Notes under the pieces: generated by a model
The model's database searches: none
Told to the model about the DNA's origin: nothing
The model's input: only the letters and a program-made list of their open reading frames with translations
Translations under genes and position numbers: made by a program
Shown here: positions 37,124 through 45,941 of the stretch, piece after piece
Layout of the letters: each line of letters opens with the position of its first letter
Position numbering within the stretch: the stretch's first letter is position 1
Origin: Cedecea lapagei
GTDB lineage: Bacteria; Pseudomonadota; Gammaproteobacteria; Enterobacterales; Enterobacteriaceae
Length of the DNA: 64,000 nucleotides
Direction: 5' to 3'
Assembly (NCBI RefSeq): GCF_900635955.1
Contig: NZ_LR134201.1
Span: forward strand, 1,426,001 to 1,490,000

Positions 37124-37846
37124 GACTTGTCCTGTACTTTAACTGACCAGGTGGAAATTGCGCCGTAAAGCGCCACCTGGGTTACCCATACCCACCAACC
37201 TGCCCACAGGTTGTGGCTGAAAAAAGTGCGCGCCGCGCATCACCTGGCCGTATCCCATCGCCAGGCCGAGAAAGACGCCGAAGCCGAGGAAGAACCACGC
37301 CAGGCGCGGGCGTTCACGGTAAAACATGAAAAATAGCGCCATCACGCCAAATCCGCTGGAGGCGTGGCCGCCGGGAAAACATCTTCCCGGTCCGCTGTCT
37401 GCCGGTGCGGTAGCGAACAGCGGGTAAGATGCCGCGTTGCCGCCATACTCCATAAGGCTCCACGGGCACGAGTGGTGGCTAAACCCTTTCAGGATGCCGA
37501 CCGTTAGCGCTCCCAGCCCGATAAGCAGGGCGACCACGACCAGCCGCGGCTGACGACGCCAGAGCCCCCAAAGCAGCGCGATAACGCCGCCGGCAATCAC
37601 CAAATCCTTCAGCAGGCGGTGGTTCAGCAGATCCAGCAGCCGATCGTTTTGCAGCGGAAAACTGCGGCTCACGGCATCAAACCAGTAGCCTGTCATCCAG
37701 CGGTCGAGCCCTTCATCCCGTGAAAGCCAGCTAAAAACGGCAGCCAGTATTATCAAGATGCAAAGCTGGAAAAGATAGAAGCGCGATGGCAGTCGGTAAA
37801 GCAGTTTTGTCTTATTTACCGTTGGTTTAGGAAAACTTGTCGTCAT
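37120..37846 (-). CDS. PAP2-family phosphatase, probable C-terminal frameshift
   Basis: Membrane phosphatase with about five helices. KGFSHHSCPWSL and CFPGGHASSGFG give the first PAP2 motifs. The third should be RGAHF-SHNLWAGWW, but the run of six A at 37220-37225 (T on the coding strand) changes the frame, giving FFQPQPVGRLVG and a stop at 37139. With five T the frame reads AHFFSHNLWAGWWVWVTQ and ends at 37120 (241 residues), overlapping the ybjG start. The restored histidine is catalytic in this family. Most likely a sequence error. Other enteric PAP2 proteins of this kind modify lipid A or undecaprenyl phosphates; not LpxT by sequence. Confidence 0.8.
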
Positions 37847-38036
37847 CTGAAGGGTGAATACCGTACTGGTCTTAATCTCATGCCCGCAGAATATTCATCG
37901 CAGATTAAGAAATCCTTAATAGAATTGAGGTATGATAGGCGCGCGTTTACACCCCGTGCTCTTTGTCAGTTTCTGACTACCGCTGGCACGGGCAATTGAA
38001 TACACTCTGCGCGTTTCTTTATCTTCTGAGTTCCTA

Positions 38037-39269
38037 ATGCAACATAATACGATAGCTAACAAATCGTTAGGCCGTCAGGCGCTGCTGTTCCCGCTCTGCC
38101 TGGTGCTCTACGAATTCTCAACTTATATCGGCAATGACATGATCCAGCCGGGGATGCTGGCCGTTGTGGACCAGTTCCAGGCGGGTGTGGAATGGGTGCC
38201 GACCTCAATGACGGCCTACCTGGCGGGCGGGATGTTCCTGCAGTGGCTGCTGGGGCCGCTGTCTGACCGTATTGGCCGCCGTCCGGTGATGCTGACCGGC
38301 GTAGTCTGGTTTATCGTTACCTGCCTTGCGACGCTGCTGGCGCAGGACATACAGCAATTCACTTTCCTGCGCTTCCTGCAGGGCGTCAGCCTGTGCTTTA
38401 TCGGCGCGGTAGGTTACGCCGCCATTCAGGAGTCGTTCGAAGAGTCGGTTTGTATCAAAATAACGGCGCTGATGGCGAACGTTGCGCTGATAGCCCCTCT
38501 GCTGGGGCCTCTGGTGGGCGCAGCGTGGATACATGTTGCCCCCTGGGAAACGATGTTCGTCCTGTTTGCGCTGCTGGCCGCTGTCTCTTTCTTCGGCTTG
38601 CATAAGGCAATGCCGGAGACCGCGACGCGCCTCGGCGAGAAGCTGTCGCTGAAAGAGCTCGGGCGCGACTATAAGCTGGTGCTGAAAAACCTGCGTTTTG
38701 TCTCGGGTGCTCTGGCGACGGGGTTTGTGAGCCTGCCGCTGCTGGCGTGGATTGCCCAGTCGCCGGTGATTATCATCAGCGGGGAAAATCTCAGCACCTA
38801 TGAATACGGCCTGCTGCAGGTGCCGATCTTCGGGGCGCTGATCCTCGGTAATCTGGTATTGGCCAAACTGACGTCCCGCCGTAGCGTGCGTAGCCTGATT
38901 ATCATGGGCGGCTGGTGGATTGTGCCCGGCCTGATTGTGGCGGCTGTGGCAACGGTGGTTTCTTCCCACGCTTATCTGTGGATGACCGCGGGCCTGAGCC
39001 TTTATGCCTTTGGTATTGGCCTGGCTAACGCCGGCCTGGTGCGCCTGACGCTGTTTGCCAGCGAGATGAGCAAGGGCACGGTGTCAGCGGCGATGGGGAT
39101 GCTGCAGATGCTGATCTTTACCGTTGGCATTGAGCTGAGCAAGCATGCTTACCAGTTTGGCGGCAACGGGCTGTTCAGCCTGTTTAACCTTGCAGGCGGG
39201 CTGGTATGGCTGGGGCTGATGGTGCTGTTCCTGAAAGATAAAACGGTAGGGCAGGCGAGAGACGCCTGA
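38037..39269 (+). CDS. mdfA: Multidrug efflux MFS transporter MdfA (Cmr)
   Basis: Proton-driven multidrug/cation antiporter of 410 residues with twelve predicted helices. The sequence follows E. coli MdfA closely: LCLVLYEFSTYIGNDMIQPG includes the membrane-embedded glutamate (E26 in E. coli) and aspartate (D34) important for transport, and LSDRIGRRPVM is the MFS signature loop. It exports chloramphenicol, ethidium and similar compounds in E. coli. The gap 37847-38036 contains an A+T-rich promoter-like region (TATGAT near 37932) and the repeat CCCGTGC...GCACGGG. Confidence 0.95.
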   Translation: MQHNTIANKSLGRQALLFPLCLVLYEFSTYIGNDMIQPGMLAVVDQFQAGVEWVPTSMTAYLAGGMFLQWLLGPLSDRIGRRPVMLTGVVWFIVTCLATLLAQDIQQFTFLRFLQGVSLCFIGAVGYAAIQESFEESVCIKITALMANVALIAPLLGPLVGAAWIHVAPWETMFVLFALLAAVSFFGLHKAMPETATRLGEKLSLKELGRDYKLVLKNLRFVSGALATGFVSLPLLAWIAQSPVIIISGENLSTYEYGLLQVPIFGALILGNLVLAKLTSRRSVRSLIIMGGWWIVPGLIVAAVATVVSSHAYLWMTAGLSLYAFGIGLANAGLVRLTLFASEMSKGTVSAAMGMLQMLIFTVGIELSKHAYQFGGNGLFSLFNLAGGLVWLGLMVLFLKDKTVGQARDA

Positions 39270-39273
39270 TTTT

Positions 39274-39363
39274 ACCCTCACCCTAACCCTCTCCCTAAAA
39301 GGGAGAGGGGATAAAAGAGGGTAATTCGACCGTTTTGCTTCCCCTCCCTAAAAGGGAGAGGGG
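39274..39363. repeat. GC-rich palindromic intergenic repeat (copy E)
   Basis: CCCTCACCCTAACCCTCTCC with AAAAGGGAGAGGGG, about 25 bases, then CCCCTCCCTAAAAGGGAGAGGGG. Both halves form strong hairpins. It fills the convergent gap between mdfA and metG, and its right end abuts the metG stop codon. Confidence 0.85.
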
Positions 39364-39364
39364 C

Positions 39365-41401
39365 TTACTTAACCGCCATACCCGGCTGAGCACCGCTGTC
39401 CGGGCTCAGCAGGAAGATATCTTTCCCGCCAGGCCCTGCGGCCATCACCATCCCTTCAGAAACGCCAAAGCGCATCTTACGCGGGGCAAGGTTGGCCACC
39501 ATTACGGTCAGGCGACCTTCCAGCTTAGACGGGTCCGGATAAGCGGTACGAATTCCGGAGAAGACGTTACGTTTTTCGCCGCCGAGATCCAGCGTCAGGC
39601 GCAGCAGCTTGTCGGAGCCTTCCACGAATTCCGCCTTCTCAATCAGCGCGATGCGCATATCCACCTTCGCGAAATCATCAAAGGTGATGGTCTCCTGGAT
39701 CGGATCGTCCGCCAGCGGGCCGGTTACCGGCGTTGCATTCAGCGCCTTCACTTCTTCCTTAGACGCTTCCACCAGCGCTTCCACCTGTTTCATTTCAATA
39801 CGGTTGTACAATGCCTTGAAGCTGTTCACTTTATGATTCAGCAGCGGCGTGGCGATGTTGTCCCAGCCAAGCTCGGTATTAAGGAACGCCTCTGTACGCT
39901 CGGTCAGCGACGGCAGAACCGGCTTCAGCCAGGTCATCAGCACGCGGAACATATTCAGGCCCATGGTGCAGATAGCCTGCAGATCGGCGTCGCGGCCTTC
40001 CTGCTTAGCCACAACCCACGGAGCCTGCTCGTCCACGTAGCGGTTGGCGATATCCGCCAGCGCCATGATCTCGCGAACCGCGCGACCAAATTCACGGCTG
40101 TTCCAGGCTTCACCGATGCTTTCTGCCGCATCGGTAAAGGTTTTGTACAGCTCCGCATCGGCAATCTCTGCCGCCAGCATGCCGTCAAAGCGTTTAGCAA
40201 TAAAGCCGGCGTTGCGAGAGGCAAGGTTAACCACTTTGTTAACGATATCGCTGTTCACGCGCTGCACGAAGTCTTCCAGATTAAGGTCGATGTCGTCGAT
40301 GCGGGAAGAGAGCTTCGCGGTGTAGTAGTAACGCAGGCTGTCGGCGTCAAAGTGGTTCAGCCAGGTGCTGGCTTTAATAAAGGTGCCGCGAGATTTCGAC
40401 ATCTTCGCGCCGTTTACCGTCACATAGCCGTGAACAAACAGGTTAGTCGGCTTACGGAAGTTGCTGCCTTCCAGCATGGCTGGCCAGAACAGGCTGTGGA
40501 AGTAAACGATGTCTTTGCCGATGAAGTGGTAGAGCTCTGCATCAGAGTCTTTCTTCCAGTATTCGTCGAAGCTGGTGGTGTCGCCGCGCTTGTCGCAGAG
40601 ATTCTTAAAGGAGCCCATGTAACCGATCGGCGCATCCAGCCAGACGTAGAAGTATTTGCCCGGCGCGTTCGGAATTTCGAAGCCGAAGTAAGGCGCATCG
40701 CGGGAGATATCCCACTGCTGCAGACCGGACTCGAACCACTCCTGCATCTTGTTAGCAACCTGCTCCTGCAGCGCACCGCTGCGGGTCCATGCCTGCAGCA
40801 TTTCGCTGAAGGACGGCAGGTCGAAGAAGAAGTGCTCGGAATCACGCATTTCAGGCGTCGCGCCAGATATCACGGATTTCGGATCGATAAGCTCGGTTGG
40901 GCTATAGGTTGAGCCGCACACTTCGCAGTTATCGCCGTACTGATCCGGGGCTTTACATTTCGGGCAGGTGCCTTTCACGAAACGGTCCGGCAGGAACATG
41001 CCTTTCTCCGGATCGTAGAGCTGAGAGATAGTGCGGTTCTTAATAAAACCGTTCTCTTTCAGGCGGCCATAAATCAGCTCCGACAGCTCGCGGTTCTCAT
41101 CGCTGTGGGTGGAGTGGTAGTTGTCATAGCTGATGTTGAAACCTGCAAAATCAGTCTGATGCTCCTGACTCATTTCGGCAATCATCTGCTCAGGCGTGAC
41201 GCCCAACTGCTGAGCTTTCAGCATGATTGGCGTGCCGTGTGCGTCGTCTGCGCAGATGAAGTTAACCTCGTTGCCGCGCATTCGTTGGTAACGGACCCAG
41301 ACATCAGCCTGAATATGCTCCAGCATGTGACCGAGGTGGATTGAGCCGTTTGCGTACGGCAGGGCGCACGTTACCAATATTTTTTTCGCGGGTTGAGTCA
41401 T
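39365..41401 (-). CDS. metG: Methionine-tRNA ligase
   Basis: Essential class I aminoacyl-tRNA synthetase, 678 residues. HIGH motif as HLGH (GSIHLGHM, about residue 24), zinc site CPKC...CEVC, KMSKS in GAKMSKSRGTF, an anticodon-binding helical region and a C-terminal dimerisation/tRNA-binding domain (FAKVDMRIALIEKAEFV). Conserved throughout. It is divergent from mrp, as in E. coli. Confidence 0.98.
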   Translation of the reverse strand: MTQPAKKILVTCALPYANGSIHLGHMLEHIQADVWVRYQRMRGNEVNFICADDAHGTPIMLKAQQLGVTPEQMIAEMSQEHQTDFAGFNISYDNYHSTHSDENRELSELIYGRLKENGFIKNRTISQLYDPEKGMFLPDRFVKGTCPKCKAPDQYGDNCEVCGSTYSPTELIDPKSVISGATPEMRDSEHFFFDLPSFSEMLQAWTRSGALQEQVANKMQEWFESGLQQWDISRDAPYFGFEIPNAPGKYFYVWLDAPIGYMGSFKNLCDKRGDTTSFDEYWKKDSDAELYHFIGKDIVYFHSLFWPAMLEGSNFRKPTNLFVHGYVTVNGAKMSKSRGTFIKASTWLNHFDADSLRYYYTAKLSSRIDDIDLNLEDFVQRVNSDIVNKVVNLASRNAGFIAKRFDGMLAAEIADAELYKTFTDAAESIGEAWNSREFGRAVREIMALADIANRYVDEQAPWVVAKQEGRDADLQAICTMGLNMFRVLMTWLKPVLPSLTERTEAFLNTELGWDNIATPLLNHKVNSFKALYNRIEMKQVEALVEASKEEVKALNATPVTGPLADDPIQETITFDDFAKVDMRIALIEKAEFVEGSDKLLRLTLDLGGEKRNVFSGIRTAYPDPSKLEGRLTVMVANLAPRKMRFGVSEGMVMAAGPGGKDIFLLSPDSGAQPGMAVK

Positions 41402-41562
41402 AGTGGGGATTGCATCTTCTGATTTAAAAAAGGGGATTCGATATTACCGGATTGGTAAATATTTGGTAACCCCAAAGCCCGCAATAACCGCATATGAATA
41501 GGCAGCGTGGTTTCTGGTATGCTTAACGGATTGCAATGTCCGATAAAACATAAGGAGTCGGG

Positions 41563-42675
41563 ATGAATTCGCAATCCCCGTCCAGCAAGTCCCCGGAGCA
41601 GCTACGTGCGATGGTCGCCGGGACCCTGGCCAATTTTCAGCACCCTACCTTGAAGCACAACCTCACTGCGCTGAAAGCGCTGCATCATGTGGCGATGCTC
41701 GACGATACTTTACACGTTGAGCTGCAGATGCCGTTTGCCTGGCAAAGTGGATTTGAGACGTTGAAAGAGACCTGCAGCTCTGATCTGCTGCGGATCACCG
41801 GCGCGAAAGCGGTGGACTGGAAACTAAGCCACCACATTGCCACCCTTAAACGTGTCAAAAACCAGCCCGGGATTAACGGCGTAAAAAATATTATTGCCGT
41901 CAGCTCCGGCAAAGGTGGGGTGGGGAAATCGACGACCGCGGTCAATATGGCGCTGGCGCTGGCCGCCGAAGGAGCCAAAGTCGGTATTCTCGATGCCGAT
42001 ATTTATGGTCCGTCGATCCCGACGATGCTGGGCGCTGAGCATGAACGCCCAACGTCCCCGGATGGCAAGCACATGGCGCCGATCGTCGCGCACGGCCTGG
42101 CGACCAATTCGATCGGTTACCTCGTCACCGACGAAAACGCTATGGTCTGGCGCGGCCCGATGGCCAGCAAGGCGCTGATGCAGATGCTGCAGGAGACCCT
42201 GTGGCCTGACCTGGATTATCTGGTCATCGATATGCCGCCGGGCACCGGCGATATCCAGCTGACGCTGGCGCAGAACATCCCGGTCACCGGGGCGATGGTG
42301 GTCACCACGCCGCAGGACATCGCGCTGATTGACGCCCGTAAAGGGATTGTGATGTTCGAAAAGGTTGAGGTGCCGGTGGTCGGTATTGTTGAGAATATGA
42401 GCATTCATATTTGCAGCAACTGCGGCCACCAGGAGCCTATCTTTGGCACGGGCGGCGCCGAGAAGCTGGCGCAGCAGTACCACACTACGCTGCTGGGCCA
42501 GCTGCCGCTGCATATTACGCTGCGTGAAGACCTGGATGCCGGTAAACCGACGGTCATTAACCGCCCGGAAAGCGACATTACCACGCTGTACCGTGAACTG
42601 GCGGGCCGCGTGGCGGCTCAGCTTTACTGGAACGGGGAAGTGATCCCAAGCGAGATCGCCTTCAGAGCGGTGTAA
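41563..42675 (+). CDS. mrp: Iron-sulfur cluster carrier protein Mrp (ApbC)
   Basis: P-loop ATPase of 370 residues that carries and transfers Fe-S clusters. N-terminal MIP18/DUF59 domain, deviant Walker A SSGKGGVGKS (about residue 115), LDADIYGPS and IDMPPGTGD switch motifs, and the CxxC cluster site HICSNCGHQEP. Divergent from metG over a 161-base region containing both promoters. Confidence 0.97.
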   Translation: MNSQSPSSKSPEQLRAMVAGTLANFQHPTLKHNLTALKALHHVAMLDDTLHVELQMPFAWQSGFETLKETCSSDLLRITGAKAVDWKLSHHIATLKRVKNQPGINGVKNIIAVSSGKGGVGKSTTAVNMALALAAEGAKVGILDADIYGPSIPTMLGAEHERPTSPDGKHMAPIVAHGLATNSIGYLVTDENAMVWRGPMASKALMQMLQETLWPDLDYLVIDMPPGTGDIQLTLAQNIPVTGAMVVTTPQDIALIDARKGIVMFEKVEVPVVGIVENMSIHICSNCGHQEPIFGTGGAEKLAQQYHTTLLGQLPLHITLREDLDAGKPTVINRPESDITTLYRELAGRVAAQLYWNGEVIPSEIAFRAV

Positions 42676-42704
42676 AGATTTAGCCGCGGCTCCGTTTCTT
42701 GTTT

Positions 42705-42727
42705 TCCCCCTCTCCCCCGGGAGAGGG
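42705..42727. repeat. Short GC-rich palindromic repeat (copy F)
   Basis: CCCCCTCTCCC-CCGGGAGAGGG, a compact hairpin of the same family as copies A-E, between convergent mrp and the acetyltransferase gene. It may serve as their terminator. Confidence 0.7.
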
Positions 42728-43153
42728 CTACTTCAGCACAAAATGCATTAAATAATATTCGCCGTCCGGCCCGTCTCCCGGCGCCTCAATATGCCAGCCG
42801 TTACGCCGATAAAACTCAACCGCATGTTGATTTTTAGCCAGGCACTTTAGCGAGCCGGTGCCGGTAAATTCACTCTGAACTTTCTCTAGCAAGGCTTTTC
42901 CCGCCCCGGTTCCCTGGTATTCCGGACTGACAAACAGGTTATGCAAAAAATTGTCCTGAACCCAGACGGAAGCGAAGCCAACGCGATGACCGTTTTCTTC
43001 GGCCACCCAGATGCGCTCATCCTGCGTAGCACTGTCAAAGTCTTCGAGCTGCCATGCGCTGCCGTCGAGCCAGGGCCAGGCTGCGCGGCGAGAGTGAAGG
43101 TAGAGGGTACGTAAGAAGGGACGATCGGATTCTTGCCAAAGTCGGAGTATCAA
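42728..43153 (-). CDS. GNAT family N-acetyltransferase
   Basis: 141 residues if the TTG at 43153 is the start (ILRLWQESDRPFLRTLYL), which is preceded by AAAAGG at a suitable distance; the frame is open further upstream but that part has no acetyltransferase character. The acetyl-CoA site appears in LFVSPEYQGTGAGKALLEK (R/Q-x-x-G-x-G/A) and the family-typical NQHAVEFYRRNGW follows. Acceptor unknown. Convergent with mrp. Confidence 0.8.
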   Translation of the reverse strand: MILRLWQESDRPFLRTLYLHSRRAAWPWLDGSAWQLEDFDSATQDERIWVAEENGHRVGFASVWVQDNFLHNLFVSPEYQGTGAGKALLEKVQSEFTGTGSLKCLAKNQHAVEFYRRNGWHIEAPGDGPDGEYYLMHFVLK

Positions 43154-43321
43154 ATGGTTGCCTTTTATCAGGAAAATTCGCCCATCGAGTCTACCCTTAT
43201 GCCTGAACGTTGCCAATAAACAGCCGCCAATGACGTGACAAGCGGATAAATCCGCCTGGATTATGTTACAACGCGGTCGCTTCTCTATATACTGCCCGCT
43301 TTTGGACCCTGAGATTGCCCC

Positions 43322-43795
43322 ATGTTGAATAATGACGTACTGCTTAGCGTTCGCTATATGCTGAACCTGAATAACGATGGAATCGTTAAGATCCTTGCCC
43401 TGACCGGCACCGACGTCCCCGCTGAACAAATCGTTCCGTGGCTGAAGAAAGAGGACGAAGAGGGCTTTAAAACCTGCCCGGATCTGATTATGGCAAACTT
43501 TCTCAACGGTCTTATCTACTTCAAACGCGGCAAAGACGAAAGCAAGCCCGAGCCGAAGCTTGAGCGCCGGATGACCAATAACATCATTCTTAAAAAGCTG
43601 CGCATTGCTTTTGAGCTAAAGTCTGACGACGTGCTGGAGATCCTGACCGCCCAGCAGTTCCGCATCTCTATGCCGGAAATTACCGCCATGATGCGTAACC
43701 CGGATCACAAGAACTACCGCGAGTGCGGCGACCAGTTCCTGCGCTACTTCCTGCGCGGTCTGACCCAGCGTCTGAAGCCTGCGAAAGCGGAATAA
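43322..43795 (+). CDS. yehS: DUF1456 family protein YehS
   Basis: 157 residues composed of two copies of the DUF1456 repeat: NNDVLLSVRYMLNLNNDGIVKILAL with WLKKEDEEGF, then NNIILKKLRIAFELKSDDVLEIL with MRNPDHKNYRECGDQFLRYFLRGL. Function unknown in E. coli too. Near metG, as in E. coli. Confidence 0.93.
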   Translation: MLNNDVLLSVRYMLNLNNDGIVKILALTGTDVPAEQIVPWLKKEDEEGFKTCPDLIMANFLNGLIYFKRGKDESKPEPKLERRMTNNIILKKLRIAFELKSDDVLEILTAQQFRISMPEITAMMRNPDHKNYRECGDQFLRYFLRGLTQRLKPAKAE

Positions 43796-43807
43796 GAGGC
43801 ACCCCAA

Positions 43808-43840
43808 AAGAGGGATGATGGCAGATTGTCCCTCTTGATC
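43808..43840 (+). terminator. Possible terminator after yehS
   Basis: AAGAGGGA / TCCCTCTT, an 8-bp stem with 13-base loop and a poor T tail, 13 bases after the stop codon. Located between convergent genes. Confidence 0.5.
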
Positions 43841-43867
43841 CCTTAGCCGTGGTCGCGCGCCGCGTCG

Positions 43868-44779
43868 TCAGTACAGCGTTGCCTCACGCATCATCTCGAT
43901 AAGTCTTCTCAGCCCGGGATGAAGCTGTCTGCGGCTCGGGTAGTACATTACCATCGGCTCGTCCTCACAGACCCATTCCGGAATAACCTGTATCAGCTGC
44001 CCGCTCTTCAGCAAAGGCCGAACCCGTACATCCAGGCAGTAGGCCAGCCCGAAGCCGTTTAAGGCGGTATCAATGATCATTTCGCTTTCATTAAGGATCA
44101 GCGAGCCGGGCACATCCAGCGCCAGCGCCTCCTCTCCCCGGTTAAGCTCCCACTTGTAAAGCGTGCCGTTGCCGAGCCGCATGCGGATGCACTGATGCTC
44201 AAGAAGATCGTCCGGGTGAGCCAGCGGCAGATGGGCGCTGTTTCTCAAATACTCAGGCGAAGCGACAACAATCCACCGGAGTTTGCGCGTCACCGGCATT
44301 GCAATCATGTCCTTAGGGACGCTCTCTCCGTAGCGGATCCCCGCGTCATAGCCGCTGCCAATAATATCGACCAGCGTGTTGTCGACGGTAATTTCCATCT
44401 GCAGTCGCGGATACATGGACATAAATTTCGCCAGCACAGGGGCAAACAGCAGCTGGGCGGCGTCTCGCGGAATATTAATTCGCAGCCGCCCGACCGGGGA
44501 TTCACGATAATGATCGAGCTCGTCGAGCGCCATGCGGATATGCGAAAAGCCGGTTTCCAGATGGCCAAGCAGCGCTTCGCCAGCGTCGGTTGGCACCACG
44601 GAACGGCTGGTACGGTTGAGCAGACGGACCCCAAGCCTCTCTTCCAGCCCGCGCATGGTGTGGCTCAGCGCCGAGGTGGAAACCCCCAGCTCAGAGGCCG
44701 CAAGGCGGAAGCTTTTACGGCGGCAGATGGTTAAAAAAACGTTGAGATCGGCAAGCTCGCCACGGACCGGAGCAGGCAT
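43868..44779 (-). CDS. LysR-family transcriptional regulator
   Basis: 303 residues. N-terminal winged HTH (RRKSFRLAASELGVSTSALSHTMRGLEERLGVRLLNRTSR) and a LysR substrate-binding domain. It belongs to the subgroup common in enterics that controls adjacent oxidoreductase genes. It diverges over 88 bases from the aldo/keto reductase, its likely target; a short inverted segment TTGAAATTAATTCAACTT at 44808-44825 is a candidate binding site. Confidence 0.88.
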   Translation of the reverse strand: MPAPVRGELADLNVFLTICRRKSFRLAASELGVSTSALSHTMRGLEERLGVRLLNRTSRSVVPTDAGEALLGHLETGFSHIRMALDELDHYRESPVGRLRINIPRDAAQLLFAPVLAKFMSMYPRLQMEITVDNTLVDIIGSGYDAGIRYGESVPKDMIAMPVTRKLRWIVVASPEYLRNSAHLPLAHPDDLLEHQCIRMRLGNGTLYKWELNRGEEALALDVPGSLILNESEMIIDTALNGFGLAYCLDVRVRPLLKSGQLIQVIPEWVCEDEPMVMYYPSRRQLHPGLRRLIEMMREATLY

Positions 44780-44867
44780 AAAAGGCTCTCTGTCATCAAG
44801 GGTTCGTTGAAATTAATTCAACTTAACATGAGTTATCATAAGTTCACAGAACAGACAGGGGGAAATC

Positions 44868-45869
44868 ATGGCAATCGAAACGATTCATATCGCGGGTATC
44901 TCTGAACCAGTCAGCCGTATCGGCCTCGGGACCTGGGCAATTGGCGGCAGCATGTGGGGCGGCAGCAACGACGAGCAGTCGATAGCGACGCTGCATGAAG
45001 CGCTGGAGCGCGGCATCAACCTTATCGATACCGCACCGGTATACGGTTTTGGGCACTCGGAAGAGGTGGTGGGGAAAGCGCTGGTAGGCCGTCGCGACAG
45101 GGCTATTATTGCCACTAAAGTGGCTCTGGACTGGGATGATGCCGGGCGCGTGACGCGTAATTCCACACCGCAGCGCATTCGTCAGGAAATCGAAGACTCG
45201 CTTCGTCGCCTGCAAACGGATTACATTGATCTGTACCAGGTTCACTGGCCGGACGATCTGGTGGCGATTGACGAAACCGCTCGCGTGCTGGAAACGCTGC
45301 ACCAGCAGGGAAAATTCCGTGCGCTGGGCGTCAGCAACTATTCGCCAGCGCAGATGGACCGATTCCGCAGCGCTGCGCCGCTGGCAACCATGCAGCCGCC
45401 GCTTAACCTCTTTGAGCGTGGCGCAACGGAAACGGAACTGCTGCCGTATGCGAAATATCACCAGATGGTGGTGCTGGCCTATGGCGCGATTTGCCGCGGC
45501 CTGCTGTCTGGCCGTATGACGCCGGAAACCGTCTTTGGTGAAGGCGATCTGCGCAGCTTCGATCCTAAATTCCAGCAGCCTCGCTTTGCGCAGTATCTGG
45601 CCGCGGTCGAAGCGTTGAAGGCGTTTGCCGCCGAGCGCTATGGTAAGAGCGTGATGGCTCTTGCGCTGCGCTGGGTGCTTGACGCGGGCCCAACCATCGC
45701 GCTGTGGGGCGCTCGCCGTCCTGAACAGTTGAACGGGGTGGAAGACGTTTCCGGCTGGACCTTGACCGCCGAAGACAAACGCGACATCGACGCAATTTTA
45801 ACTCAGCATATTAGTGCGCCGCTGGGGGCCGAATTTATGGCGCCTCCGCACCGTAAAACATCGCTTTAG
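44868..45869 (+). CDS. Aldo/keto reductase
   Basis: 333-residue NADPH-type reductase with (beta/alpha)8 barrel motifs. GLGTWAIGGSMWGG, NLIDTAPVYGFGHSEEVVGKAL (catalytic Asp and Tyr), ATKVALDWD (Lys) and DLYQVHWPD (His) provide the tetrad. It resembles the Gcy/YajO-type broad-range enzymes; substrate unknown. First gene of a probable operon with the MFS and HbpS-like genes, 19 to 72 bases apart. GGGGG ribosome site. Confidence 0.88.
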   Translation: MAIETIHIAGISEPVSRIGLGTWAIGGSMWGGSNDEQSIATLHEALERGINLIDTAPVYGFGHSEEVVGKALVGRRDRAIIATKVALDWDDAGRVTRNSTPQRIRQEIEDSLRRLQTDYIDLYQVHWPDDLVAIDETARVLETLHQQGKFRALGVSNYSPAQMDRFRSAAPLATMQPPLNLFERGATETELLPYAKYHQMVVLAYGAICRGLLSGRMTPETVFGEGDLRSFDPKFQQPRFAQYLAAVEALKAFAAERYGKSVMALALRWVLDAGPTIALWGARRPEQLNGVEDVSGWTLTAEDKRDIDAILTQHISAPLGAEFMAPPHRKTSL

Positions 45870-45941
45870 TATTCTCTCGCGCCCCGGGTGATTCCGCGCC
45901 CGGGGTCTATTTTGTTGTTCACCTGCACAAGTCAAAAAACT

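Noticed and set aside
37139..37846. LpxT (lipid A kinase/phosphotransferase)
   Set aside because: It shares only the PAP2 motifs; length, N terminus and flanking sequence do not fit LpxT.
39335..40912. Long open frame (525 codons) opposite metG
   Set aside because: metG is unmistakable on the other strand; the antisense product is arginine/histidine-rich without recognisable domains.
11527..42727. CRISPR array or insertion-sequence ends
   Set aside because: The repeats are scattered singly between genes, with no regular spacers, transposase or target duplications.
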